64,000 nt of DNA, taken from Balneolaceae bacterium (GTDB lineage Bacteria > Bacteroidota > Rhodothermia > Balneolales > Balneolaceae). Both the position numbers and the translations under genes were made by a program. This document shows, one piece after another, positions 17,679 to 25,606 of the stretch (within the stretch, counting starts at the first letter, position 1; each line of letters starts with the position of its first letter). Below the pieces are notes generated by a model that saw only the letters and a list, made by a program, of their open reading frames with translations, made no database searches and had not been told where the DNA came from. The DNA is taken from NCBI GenBank assembly GCA_017640665.1, contig JAEPQE010000005.1:62001-126000 (forward strand). The letters are read 5' to 3'.

Positions 17679-18089
17679 GTCATCCTGAGCTTGACTCAGG
17701 ATCTTACGAATAGACTCTAAAAGTGACTCCGGAAATTATCCTCTTAACGTCTTATACCAATCTTCCAGCTTAGGATTTTGATTCTTTACCAACTCCCATT
17801 TCCATTGCTTTCTCCAGTTCTTCAACTGTTTTTCTCTGGCTATTGCATCACTTATTGAATCGTATTCTTCTGCATATACCAGAACCGTTAGTTTATACTT
17901 AGATGTGAACTTCGAACCTTTACCTTCTTTATGATTCCATACCCTTAGGGAGATATTATTGGTTACTCCGATATAGAGTGTAGTTCTTTGGAAGTTGGTG
18001 AGGAAGTATACGTAGCCTTTGTTCATGTTCAGTAAGATCCTTTAGAGTACCAATCCTTACAAAAGATCCTGAATCAAGTTCAGGATGAC
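17679..18089. mobile_element. GIY-YIG gene framed by inverted dispersed repeats
   Basis: A unit of about 411 bp. Its left end (17679-17722) starts GTCATCCTGAGCTTGACTCA and its right end (18034-18089), read on the minus strand, starts GTCATCCTGAACTTGATTCA. The first 27 bases differ at only two positions, each forms an 8-bp hairpin with a CTTGA loop, and both are followed by an ACTCTAAA block. Between them lies only the GIY-YIG gene: its start codon is 7 bases inside the right repeat and its stop 13 bases from the left one. Related repeats occur elsewhere in the window. Interpretation as a mobile or repeat-propagating element is inference. Confidence 0.5.
17736..18026 (-). CDS. GIY-YIG domain nuclease
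   Basis: A 96-residue single-domain protein of the GIY-YIG/UPF0213-like family, small nucleases related to the UvrC N-terminal and homing endonuclease domains. The two signature strands are YVYFLTN (residues 5-11) and LYIGVTN (17-23). The catalytic Arg is in ISLRVWNHK, the Glu in AIAREKQLKNW and the Asn near WELVKNQNP. There is no DNA-binding extension, so specificity would depend on the domain itself or a partner. It is enclosed by inverted copies of a dispersed palindrome (17679-18089). Function of these stand-alone proteins is poorly defined. Confidence 0.92.
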   Translation of the reverse strand: MNKGYVYFLTNFQRTTLYIGVTNNISLRVWNHKEGKGSKFTSKYKLTVLVYAEEYDSISDAIAREKQLKNWRKQWKWELVKNQNPKLEDWYKTLRG

Positions 18090-18250
18090 CGTGTGAGTTG
18101 GTTTTGATTGATGGGCTTGAGATTCGGGAAAGAGACCTAATTAAAAGCTGCTCAATTTATTACGGGCTTGTGGGCAATAAAATTATTCAGTTACTTCAAC
18201 AAAAACGAGAACCTGCGCCGCTTAAACGCCGGGTCGTTATATATACTAAA

Positions 18251-18712
18251 ATGAAATACCTATTAATTATTTCGCTTTTTGTTTTAGGGAATTGTGCTTC
18301 TACTCCCCGTCCTTTAGTTGAACCAACTTCTTACCCAACGCCCGATTTTAATGGAATTGTTGATTCATATATCACAATGGACCTTAAAGCGCAGGCTCCT
18401 GACCCAAATATTATTTTAGTTAATATGAATGATCCTCGCTTTACGGGACCAAAATTTATTTCTCCACTATTACAGCAAAAAGAAGTAAAAAGAGTTTTAT
18501 CTGGGTTTACTTGTCCGGTTCGTGGAAAGGTTGCTGTTGCAGTAATTCTAGATATAGATGGCACTGTAAAATCACCTCAACTTAGAAGAGGTATTAATAA
18601 ACTCTGTGATGCAAAAGCAATTGAAGCAGTTAGCAGTGCTTTTGTTTACCCCGCGAAGTATGATGGAGAGCCGATCGCTATGGTTTTAACCCTTCCTATA
18701 ACATTTAAATAA
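18251..18712 (+). CDS. Lipoprotein with TonB C-terminal domain
   Basis: About 153 residues from the ATG at 18251, where a lipoprotein signal peptide starts (MKYLLIISLFVLGNCAS; lipobox LGNC). The open frame upstream is not used because it runs through repeat DNA. The C-terminal 80 residues look like a TonB_C/energy-transducer fold: GKVAVAVILDIDGTVKSPQL followed by AIEAVSSAFVYPAKYDGEPI. Here there is no transmembrane anchor or proline-rich linker, so it is not a canonical TonB. Such proteins are common in this lineage and their roles are mostly unknown. Probably anchored to the periplasmic face of a membrane. Confidence 0.75.
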   Translation: MKYLLIISLFVLGNCASTPRPLVEPTSYPTPDFNGIVDSYITMDLKAQAPDPNIILVNMNDPRFTGPKFISPLLQQKEVKRVLSGFTCPVRGKVAVAVILDIDGTVKSPQLRRGINKLCDAKAIEAVSSAFVYPAKYDGEPIAMVLTLPITFK

Positions 18713-19080
18713 TGCACGCGTGTGTATAAGAAGCGTTTTCCCCCTCGTTGCTCAGCTCTTCTGCGTGATGCGTTCCCGTAATTCCTATTTCTAACAAGAA
18801 CGAATCTCAACCAAGTCATTCCTGCGAAGGCAGGAATCCAGATACTCTAAAAAGCTCCAGATCCCCGCATTCGCGGAGATGACGGTTATAGAAAGTAGAA
18901 TCTTCAACCTCATCCCCATCCCTTCTCCTTCGCAAGGAGAAGGTAGCTCATTGATCTGATTCCATACTATACAGAAAATTCTCCTCCTTGTGAAGAGGGA
19001 GATAAAGGAGATCGAAGTACAGAACGGAATTAAGTACATTCTTACATCTTCAACCTTAACTTAATATTTACCAACCATTC
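18713..19080. repeat. Repeat-rich gap, BIME-like doublet
   Basis: A 368-base gap with no gene. A compound repeat occupies 18815-18883: it begins GTCATTCCTGC-gaag-GCAGGAAT, has a spacer ACTCTAAAAAG, and ends in a second inverted hairpin CCGC-attc-GCGG plus GATGAC, so it begins GTCAT and ends ATGAC. The ACTCTAAA spacer is the same as in the GIY-YIG flanks. At 18921-18943, CCTTCTCCTT-cgc-AAGGAGAAGG is another perfect hairpin. An 82-codon open frame here is only translated repeat. Confidence 0.65.
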
Positions 19081-19590
19081 ATGTCCTTCGACAAACAACC
19101 CACATTAGCAGGAAAACTTCTCACCCTTCGTCCGGTTCAGGAAGAAGATTTTGATGCATTGTTTAAGGCTGCTTCCGACCCAAAGATCTGGGAGCAACAC
19201 CCGGCCTGGGATCGATATAAAGAACCGGTTTTCCGAAAGTTTTTTGAAGAGGCTTTAGAATCAGGCGGAGCACTTCTGGCTATCGATAATTCAACAGGGA
19301 CAGTAATTGGGTCATCGCGTTATTATGGCTTTGATTCGGATCGTAGTGAGATCGAAATCGGTTGGAGTTTTCTGGCTAAAGAATATTGGGGCGGCAGGTA
19401 CAACAAAGAGATGAAACACCTGATGCTTGAGCATGCTTTTCAGTTTGTAGACAAGGTACTGCTTCTGATTGGACCAGATAATATCCGATCCCGAAAAGCC
19501 GCTGAGAAAATTGGAGCGGTAGAAGCTGGAACCCGGAAGAATGCGTACGGAATGGAGAGCTTGGTTTATGAGATCGAAAAAGGGACTTGA
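19081..19590 (+). CDS. GNAT-family N-acetyltransferase
   Basis: A 169-residue acetyltransferase of the RimJ/RimL-like subgroup (Acetyltransf_3). It opens with LLTLRPVQEEDFDALFKAASDP, has the central beta strands (TVIGSSRYYGFDSDRSEIEIGWSFLA, in parts) and the acetyl-CoA-binding turn around YWGGRYNKEMKHLMLEHAF, then the NIRSRKAAEKIGA helix that defines the family. Substrate unknown. It stands alone between two repeat-filled gaps. Confidence 0.88.
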   Translation: MSFDKQPTLAGKLLTLRPVQEEDFDALFKAASDPKIWEQHPAWDRYKEPVFRKFFEEALESGGALLAIDNSTGTVIGSSRYYGFDSDRSEIEIGWSFLAKEYWGGRYNKEMKHLMLEHAFQFVDKVLLLIGPDNIRSRKAAEKIGAVEAGTRKNAYGMESLVYEIEKGT

Positions 19591-19913
19591 TTAAAAGTCA
19601 TTCCTGCCTGTCCGCCGTAGGTACATTTTTGGAAAGCGGGCGAAGGCAGGAATCCAGATACCCAAAAAAGCACCAAATCCCCGACCCTTCTCTTAGCTCT
19701 TTGATTTGATCATTCTATACAGAACGTCCTCCTGCTTGCTAAGGAGGAGACAGAGGTCGGGATAAGGATTATTATTCAGAAGTTGTTATCCCGGACTTGA
19801 TCCTCAATTTGTAAAGAGTGATACTTTGCTAAATTTTTAAACAGAAACAATACTACATTCCTCATGGATGCTGAATTGAATTCAGCATGACAACTTATAT
19901 TAAATCTTATTGT
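19591..19913. repeat. Repeat-rich gap before the permease
   Basis: A 323-base gene-free gap. At 19597-19655 a repeat starts GTCATTCCTGCC and ends GGCAGGAATCCAGATAC, with an inner CCGCC/GCGGG pairing. At 19784-19803, GTTATCCCGGACTTGATCC is a truncated relative of the CTTGA-loop palindrome. At 19866-19891, GGATGCTGAA-ttgaa-TTCAGCATGAC is a full one with an 8-bp stem. An ATG at 19887 inside this last repeat is in frame with the next gene but is unlikely to be its start. Confidence 0.65.
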
Positions 19914-21212
19914 ATGGTTTCAGATCAGGCTCAAAACACCCAACAAGAACAACTTCCAAGAAAGCTCGGAACCTGGGCACTCTGGCTCCTAGTCGTTAAT
20001 GGCTTAATAGGCGCCGGGATATTCGGTCTGCCGAGTGGGGCATCCGAACTTGCCGGTGAATACAGCGTTTGGGTGTATGCGTTATGTGCCTTGCTTATTC
20101 TGCCTGTAATACTCTGTTTTGCTGAGTTAGGCAGCTATTTCCGGGGAACGGGTGGCCCCGTTCGCTATGGTACAGAAGCTTTTGGCCCTTTCGTGGGCTT
20201 TCAAAGTGGATGGTTGTATTATTTTGCCCGGATGATCTCCTTTTCCGCAAACTCCGTGTTGTTGGTTGAAAGCATCGGGTATTTTTATGCCCCAGCCGGA
20301 GAAGGTATCGGGCGACTTATTTGTCTTGCGTTAATTTGTGGTGCCCTCACAATCATCAATGTACTGGGATCGGTAGAATCGATTCGATCTCTAGCTGTAT
20401 TTACCTTCGTTAAGTTTTCGGTGTTGATCCTCCTGATTTTCGGCGGTCTGATATTACTTGGAGGCGAAGTACTCCCAACCTTTGATTCCCCTACTCCATC
20501 CGGAACCGATTTAGGAGCAGCAGTTTTATTAATGATTTATGCTTTTGTTGGATTCGAAGGGGGTGTTGTTCCAGCTGGTGAAGCAAAAAACCCTAATAAA
20601 GATATGCCAAGAGCTTTAATATTTGCACTGGTTTCCATTGTTGTTTTGTATATGTTGATTCAGCTTGTAGCCGAAGCCGCTGTACCTGATTTAGCTTCAT
20701 CTGAATCTCCACTACTGGATGCCTCCGCTGCTTTATTTGGTGAAGTTGGGGCAATCATATTGATGGTAGGTGTAGCTACATCAGTAACAGGAAACCTGGT
20801 GAGTAATATGTTCTCTACTCCACGGCTCACCTACGCCCTTTCTCTGGATAAATCACTACCGGGTTGGTTTGGGAAGGTGCATCCTAAATTTCTGACTCCT
20901 GCCAATTCGGTAATCTTCTTCGGGGTTTGCACTTTCGTAGGAGCAGCTCTCGGTTCATTTACAGCACTCGCAGCTATGACGGTGCTTGCCCGGGTGTTCT
21001 TCTATATTATTACCTGTGCAGCGATCCCAAAATTACGTCCTCGTTTTAAAGCAGATAACACCTTTACCCTAAAAGGCGGATATGTAATTCCGGTTCTTGG
21101 AATTATTGCCTGTCTCTGGTTGATGTTCCAGGTAAGCCTCACCAACATCTGGATGACGGCCGCATTCATAGCCGTGGGTACAGGATTATATTGGGCAGCG
21201 AGGAGAAGCTGA
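19914..21212 (+). CDS. APC-superfamily amino-acid permease
   Basis: Inner-membrane secondary transporter of about 432 residues with roughly 12 hydrophobic segments. The first helix carries the substrate-binding GAGIFGLPSG unwinding motif, as in the APC family (amino-acid/polyamine/organocation). The segment SANSVLLVES and FVGFEGGVVPAGEAKNPNKDMPRAL are the other family hallmarks. Substrate is not resolvable; a cytosolic N-terminus with Gln-rich residues precedes helix 1. The ATG at 19914 is used since the one 27 bases upstream lies in a repeat. Confidence 0.9.
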   Translation: MVSDQAQNTQQEQLPRKLGTWALWLLVVNGLIGAGIFGLPSGASELAGEYSVWVYALCALLILPVILCFAELGSYFRGTGGPVRYGTEAFGPFVGFQSGWLYYFARMISFSANSVLLVESIGYFYAPAGEGIGRLICLALICGALTIINVLGSVESIRSLAVFTFVKFSVLILLIFGGLILLGGEVLPTFDSPTPSGTDLGAAVLLMIYAFVGFEGGVVPAGEAKNPNKDMPRALIFALVSIVVLYMLIQLVAEAAVPDLASSESPLLDASAALFGEVGAIILMVGVATSVTGNLVSNMFSTPRLTYALSLDKSLPGWFGKVHPKFLTPANSVIFFGVCTFVGAALGSFTALAAMTVLARVFFYIITCAAIPKLRPRFKADNTFTLKGGYVIPVLGIIACLWLMFQVSLTNIWMTAAFIAVGTGLYWAARRS

Positions 21213-21232
21213 AGTAGAGTTTGACCTTGAAT

Positions 21233-21254
21233 TGTCTCCCCTCGGGGGGAGACA
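21233..21254. repeat. Hairpin TGTCTCCCC-tcgg-GGGGAGACA
   Basis: A perfect 9-bp stem with a 4-base loop, 20 bases past the permease stop. It is part of a longer CT/AG-rich stretch reaching to about 21360 (with another TCTCTCCC element) that resembles decayed dispersed repeat. No T-run follows, so a terminator role is uncertain. Confidence 0.55.
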
Positions 21255-21466
21255 GAAATCATGCTTGCAGGATTTCAGAGGGAGGACCGTAATGGAACCT
21301 CAGATTGATCCATTTCCATCCTCTCCCTGAACCAAAACAAGTTTTGACTCTGTCTCTCTTTTGGGTGTAATGTTTCACAATTCTGGTAACAGATTAGCGA
21401 TTGAGGTTAGTTCTTCAAAACAATGGTTTTCATTACTACCACGAAGATCGCAAGACTAACTAAACC

Positions 21467-22222
21467 CTAAAACAAATTATTCCAGAGGATAAAGCCGCTC
21501 ATTCCAATAAGAAATACCCCAAACCCTTTTTTGAGCATTTTTTGTGGAACAACTTTGCTTAGCCTTCCTCCGAGGAGGCTGCCCGCGATTCCAATCACAG
21601 TAAAGATGAGTAATAACTCCCAGTCTATATTTAGCTTTTCTGCCCGGAGAACATCCAGGTATTTATAAAATCCCAGGAAACTCTTTGCCGCAATAATGGC
21701 CAGACTGGTTCCAATCGCAATGCGCATTTTCAGCCCTCCAAAAAGAACTAATGCGGGGATAATCAGAAAACCTCCTCCAACACCAACCAGTCCTGTTACC
21801 ACGCCGACGATTAATCCTTCTGCAATAAGTACGTACCTGGGAGCGGAATATCCCTTCTCCTTTTTTAAGCGAGGATTATCCTTCACCATCAGGAAAGCAG
21901 CCAGGAGCATTACAATCCCAAAAATGATAAGTTGGGTATTCCCTGAAATAAACTCTGAAATAGATGCTCCACCATAGGTACCAATCATTCCCGGCACGCC
22001 AAACCATAACACGCTCTTCCAGTCTATTTCCTTTCTGTAAGCATAAGGAATTGCTCCAAACAAGCTTATAGATGCTACAATACCGAGGGATTCTGCAATT
22101 GCTACTTTCTCGGGTTGATCAACAAGATAAATAAGTACCGGCACCGTAAGAATTGATCCACCAGAACCTAACAACCCAAGTGATATCCCAATTAGTAATG
22201 CTCCGAGCCATGCCCAAAACAT
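21467..22222 (-). CDS. TauE/SafE-type sulfite or thiosulfate exporter
   Basis: A 251-residue inner-membrane protein with about eight helices in two pseudo-repeats. Each repeat begins with a glycine-rich helix: LLIGISLGLLGSGGSILTVP near residue 10 and VVTGLVGVGGGFLIIPALV near 145. This is the TauE/SafE (COG0730) pattern; members export sulfite, sulfoacetate or related anions. Its ATG overlaps the stop of the upstream MBL-rhodanese gene by one base (TAATG), so it is translationally coupled. Context suggests it removes sulfite or thiosulfate produced by that enzyme; that is inference. Confidence 0.9.
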   Translation of the reverse strand: MFWAWLGALLIGISLGLLGSGGSILTVPVLIYLVDQPEKVAIAESLGIVASISLFGAIPYAYRKEIDWKSVLWFGVPGMIGTYGGASISEFISGNTQLIIFGIVMLLAAFLMVKDNPRLKKEKGYSAPRYVLIAEGLIVGVVTGLVGVGGGFLIIPALVLFGGLKMRIAIGTSLAIIAAKSFLGFYKYLDVLRAEKLNIDWELLLIFTVIGIAGSLLGGRLSKVVPQKMLKKGFGVFLIGMSGFILWNNLF

Positions 22223-23640
22223 TACTTAACTCCGGCTAAAAGATTATTTTTCTCAAGCCATGGTTCAACGGCATCATCTATATACTGAACCTCATACCCT
22301 TTCGACTCTAATAAAGCGCTGGCGAACGAAGCACGATTTCCTGATTTACAATGTACCAGTACTGGTTTGTCTTTAGGGACTTCATCAATCCTATCAAGCA
22401 ATCGTGTATGTGAAATATTTATCGCCTCAGGATGGTGTCCCTGATCGAACTCCGATTTCTTTCGAACATCAAGCAGGTTGTAATCGTCTGTAGACATCAG
22501 ATCGTCTACCGATTCAAAGTTTATGGTGGTCGTTGAAACCAGATTCACTCCGTTTTCAATGAGTTCAGCCGGAGTAGTGAAGCCAACAATGTTATCCAGC
22601 CCGATACGAATTAAATCCACAACCGCTTCTTCTATTTTTTCTTCTTCTATGATCAGGTAAATATCCTGCTCTTCGGTTATATACGAACCTGCAATCGTAT
22701 TAAACTGCTTGTTGATGGTTGCAAGTAATGAACCCTCTAAATGTCCCATCATAAATTCGGTCCGGGTGCGAGTATCAATAAGTACAGCATTATCACCCTG
22801 CGCTTTTGCTGCGATATCCGTAATGCTCATTTTCGAAGGGGAAGGGAATTCACCAAGCACTTTAGGGCCCAGTTTGTTATCTCGTTTCATCCGGGCAAAA
22901 TATAATGGAGGTTCGGGCTGACCGTCGAGGATATAGTCCACAAAATCCTGTTCTGAAATCGCAGAACGAATCGAAGTATTAAATTTTTGCTCATATCCAA
23001 CCGTTGACTTAGGAACAGCACCCAATGCCTTTCCACAGGCACTTCCCGCTCCATGTCCCGGCCAAAGCTGTAAATACTCCGGCATCTGTTTGAATTTCTC
23101 CAGCGACTGGTAAAGAACTTTCGCTGAACCTTCCATTGCTCCTACTTGTCCGGCTGCAGTTTCCAGAAGATCCGGTCGACCCACATCACCAACGAACACA
23201 AAATCGCCTGAAAGAATACCCATCGGCTGATCGGTAGCGGCGCCATCAGTTACCAGATAGCTTACATGCTCGGGAGTGTGCCCCGGGCTATAAACGGTAG
23301 TGAATTTGATATTACCGATGTTAAACTCATCACCATCCTTAAGAAGCTGGTAGTTGTAATCGCTTCCTTTTAACCATTCATATTTCCAATCCTTATCACC
23401 TTCGTCTGAGGCATATACCTTAACCCCTCGCTCTGCGAATTCTCTCAGTCCGGAAAGGTAATCTGCATGGATGTGTGTTTCAGCGGCAGCAATAATTTTC
23501 AGATTATGTTTGGCTGCTAATTCTTCGTAACGATCGATGTCTCGCATCGGGTCCACCACAATAGCTTCCCCACTTCGCTGACACCCAATTAAATACGCGT
23601 ATTGCGCTAATTTTTCTTCAAATATTTGTTCAAAAAACAT
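22222..23640 (-). CDS. MBL-fold protein with two rhodanese domains
   Basis: A 472-residue fusion. Residues 1-250 form a metallo-beta-lactamase domain of the persulfide dioxygenase/glyoxalase-II type, with metal ligands in ETHIHADYLSG (H56, H58, D60), SPGHTPEH, GDFVFVGDVGRPD and WPGHGAGSACG. Two rhodanese domains follow. The first (about 265-355) has no active-site cysteine; the second has it at C431 in VHCKSGNRAS. Known relatives oxidise glutathione or coenzyme-A persulfide, with the rhodanese transferring sulfane sulfur. A strong AAAGGAG ribosome site precedes its ATG. Operon: yeeE-like pair, this gene, tauE. Confidence 0.9.
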   Translation of the reverse strand: MFFEQIFEEKLAQYAYLIGCQRSGEAIVVDPMRDIDRYEELAAKHNLKIIAAAETHIHADYLSGLREFAERGVKVYASDEGDKDWKYEWLKGSDYNYQLLKDGDEFNIGNIKFTTVYSPGHTPEHVSYLVTDGAATDQPMGILSGDFVFVGDVGRPDLLETAAGQVGAMEGSAKVLYQSLEKFKQMPEYLQLWPGHGAGSACGKALGAVPKSTVGYEQKFNTSIRSAISEQDFVDYILDGQPEPPLYFARMKRDNKLGPKVLGEFPSPSKMSITDIAAKAQGDNAVLIDTRTRTEFMMGHLEGSLLATINKQFNTIAGSYITEEQDIYLIIEEEKIEEAVVDLIRIGLDNIVGFTTPAELIENGVNLVSTTTINFESVDDLMSTDDYNLLDVRKKSEFDQGHHPEAINISHTRLLDRIDEVPKDKPVLVHCKSGNRASFASALLESKGYEVQYIDDAVEPWLEKNNLLAGVK

Positions 23641-23678
23641 GTGATCACTCCTTTGATTCTCTAAAGTTACTAAAATTC

Positions 23679-24086
23679 TTAATGTGGAAGTTTACTTTGT
23701 AACACTCCGTAGGTACCCGCCCCAACAACTGCAGCAATCAATGGCACGATAAATATCAGGTAACCACTACCGATTAAAGCGTAAAGTGGTCCCGGACAAG
23801 CTCCTACAAGTGCCCAGCCTAGTCCAAACAATGAACCACCAATAATGTAGCGCCGGGTTAAGGTATTATCTTTTGGTTTGATATTGATTTCATTCCCCGA
23901 AGTGTCTTTCAGGTTGAATCGCTTGATTAACATCGTTCCAATTAACCCTACTAAAATGGCTGAGCCAATTACGCCATACATGTGAATGGAATCGAATAAA
24001 AACATCTCCTGGATTCGAAACCACGATACCACTTCTGATTTAATCAGAATAAAACCGAATGCTATACCTGCAATTATAAATCTCAT
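23679..24086 (-). CDS. YeeE/YedE (DUF6691) half-transporter
   Basis: A 135-residue membrane protein with about four helices. The conserved motif GLGWALVGACPGPLYALIG carries the cysteine of the YeeE family, which takes up thiosulfate. It is half the length of E. coli TsuA (YeeE); the other half is encoded by the gene 10 bases upstream. A clear AAGGAG ribosome site precedes the ATG at 24086. Likely imports thiosulfate or another sulfane-sulfur compound together with its partner. Confidence 0.88.
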   Translation of the reverse strand: MRFIIAGIAFGFILIKSEVVSWFRIQEMFLFDSIHMYGVIGSAILVGLIGTMLIKRFNLKDTSGNEINIKPKDNTLTRRYIIGGSLFGLGWALVGACPGPLYALIGSGYLIFIVPLIAAVVGAGTYGVLQSKLPH

Positions 24087-24096
24087 TATTCTCTCC

Positions 24097-24663
24097 TTAG
24101 TTTAAAATAGTGGGTAGTAATAAGTAGGTGGAAATGATCCCCCCTACAAAAAAACCAATTACTGCAATCAATGAGGCCTTTTGCAAGGTTGCCATCCCTG
24201 TAATGGCATGACCTGAGGTGCATCCTCCGGCATAACGTGTGCCGAACCCAATCAGAAATCCTCCTACCACCAGGATCAAAACTCCCGGTATGCTTGCCAG
24301 ATTTGACCATGTGAAAATTTCAACAGGAACAAATCCACTCAAATTGGTAAGTCCCATCCCCTGGAGAGTAGCTACCGTATCTGCTGAGAGATCAATAACA
24401 TAATTTTCGGGAATGAATAAAGCTGCAAGTACACCTCCCAATACAATCCCTAAAGAAAGTTGAAGGTGCCATTTACCATCTTCCCACCAATTGTAGTTGA
24501 AATATGGAAATTTTTTGGGCATCACCGATGCGCATATATGTTGAAAGCTCGATGAAATCCCGAACGTTTTGTTGCCCACTATCAATAACAGAGGTACTGT
24601 TAGCCCAATTAGAGGACCAGCTATATACCAGGGCATTGGTTTTAATAATAATTCGTAGATCAT
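24097..24663 (-). CDS. YeeE/YedE-family half-transporter
   Basis: A 188-residue membrane protein and the larger half of a split YeeE/TsuA-type permease. The signature GFGTRYAGGCTSGHAITGM holds the conserved cysteine in the transport path. Helices occur at about 13-30, 66-88, 120-145 and 163-184. First gene of the sulfur operon; the promoter lies in the 91-base gap shared with the divergent GntR gene, which contains a 24-bp palindrome. Confidence 0.9.
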   Translation of the reverse strand: MIYELLLKPMPWYIAGPLIGLTVPLLLIVGNKTFGISSSFQHICASVMPKKFPYFNYNWWEDGKWHLQLSLGIVLGGVLAALFIPENYVIDLSADTVATLQGMGLTNLSGFVPVEIFTWSNLASIPGVLILVVGGFLIGFGTRYAGGCTSGHAITGMATLQKASLIAVIGFFVGGIISTYLLLPTILN

Positions 24664-24712
24664 TTTTTAATTTTTGTTTTGTCTGTTGATCAATGGTAAG
24701 AGTTTTAGTAAA

Positions 24713-24736
24713 CTTGTTACAACATGTCATAACAAG
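24713..24736. promoter_or_regulatory. 24-bp palindromic operator candidate
   Basis: Arms CTTGTTA (24713-24719) and TAACAAG (24730-24736) and a central ACATGT (24722-24727) are all symmetric about the same point; only two base pairs (CA/CA) break symmetry. It lies between the divergent GntR gene and the sulfur operon, close to both starts, so the regulator probably binds here and controls both genes. This is inference from position. Confidence 0.6.
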
Positions 24737-24754
24737 ATGTATTGAGTTCACATT

Positions 24755-25543
24755 ATGATCGATCACTCCGTTCCAAGACACCAACAAATAGCGGATCATC
24801 TTCGCAAAGAAATTACAGATAAAGTATTTGAACCTGGTGACAAACTCCCTTCTGAAAAAAGACTCTGCGAATACTTCGATGTAAGCCGAATTACGGTTCG
24901 TCAGGCGCTAAAATCTCTGGAAAACGAAGGAATGATTTTCAAAAAACAGGGGCTTGGAGCATTTGTGAGTGATGTCAACAACGTACAACAACTTGTGCAG
25001 CTCACCGACTTCTCCGAAGATATGCGCCGGGCCGGGTATTCAAGTTCTTCCAAACTTATTCGCTTTAAACGGGTCGATCCCGAGCCAGAAGTCAACCCAA
25101 TTCTTGAACTTCCGCCTTCAAGCCCTTTAATAAGAATTGATCGTGTGCGAATAGGAAATGGAATTCCTGTGGCTTTTGACATCACCTGGTTGCCGGGCAG
25201 CTATGGACAATTATTGCTGGATGAGGATTTGACAAATAAAACTATTTACGAAATTCTTGAAGACACCTATTCTATTCCCATTTCAGCGGGCAGATATAAA
25301 TTTACTGCAACAAAAGCAGATGCATACATTGCCAAACATTTGAAGGTTGATGAAGGCAGCCCGATTTTTGAAATTGATCGGTGTTCCAGAACAACCGCCG
25401 GTAAAAAAGTCTATTATCAAAAAAGATATAACAACCCGAAATACATCTCGTATGAAATTGAGTTGTTCAGGAGCGATGATAGTAAAGAGTCTTGCAAACA
25501 AGGCCTACCGCTCAAAGAATTTGTGCCGAAATTTAACTTTTAG
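24755..25543 (+). CDS. GntR/HutC-family transcriptional regulator
   Basis: DNA-binding repressor of 262 residues. The N-terminal winged helix-turn-helix is typical: HQQIADHLRKEI, FEPGDKLPSEKRLCEYF, SRITVRQALKSLENEGMI (residues 9-60). Residues from about 80 form a UTRA ligand-binding domain (DEGSPIFEIDRCS; YYQKRYNNPKYISYEIELF in parts). The effector is unknown; sugar phosphates or amino-acid derivatives are typical for HutC-type proteins. The gene is divergent from the sulfur operon, with a palindrome between them. Control of sulfane-sulfur genes by a GntR protein would be unusual, since ArsR-type BigR/SqrR are the known ones. Confidence 0.9.
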   Translation: MIDHSVPRHQQIADHLRKEITDKVFEPGDKLPSEKRLCEYFDVSRITVRQALKSLENEGMIFKKQGLGAFVSDVNNVQQLVQLTDFSEDMRRAGYSSSSKLIRFKRVDPEPEVNPILELPPSSPLIRIDRVRIGNGIPVAFDITWLPGSYGQLLLDEDLTNKTIYEILEDTYSIPISAGRYKFTATKADAYIAKHLKVDEGSPIFEIDRCSRTTAGKKVYYQKRYNNPKYISYEIELFRSDDSKESCKQGLPLKEFVPKFNF

Positions 25544-25606
25544 TTACTTTTGTGCGATTTCTAAAATATGCATATTCAATATCTTAACAATAATCTAAAT
25601 ACATCC

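Noticed and set aside
18791-19039. Open frame of 82 codons on the minus strand
   Set aside because: It runs through dispersed repeats; its sequence (for example NAGIWSFLEYLDSCLRRND) is translated repeat with no gene features.
24086-24310. 74-codon frame across the YeeE gene
   Set aside because: It is a shadow of the 24097-24663 gene, which has the real family motif GGCTSGHAI.
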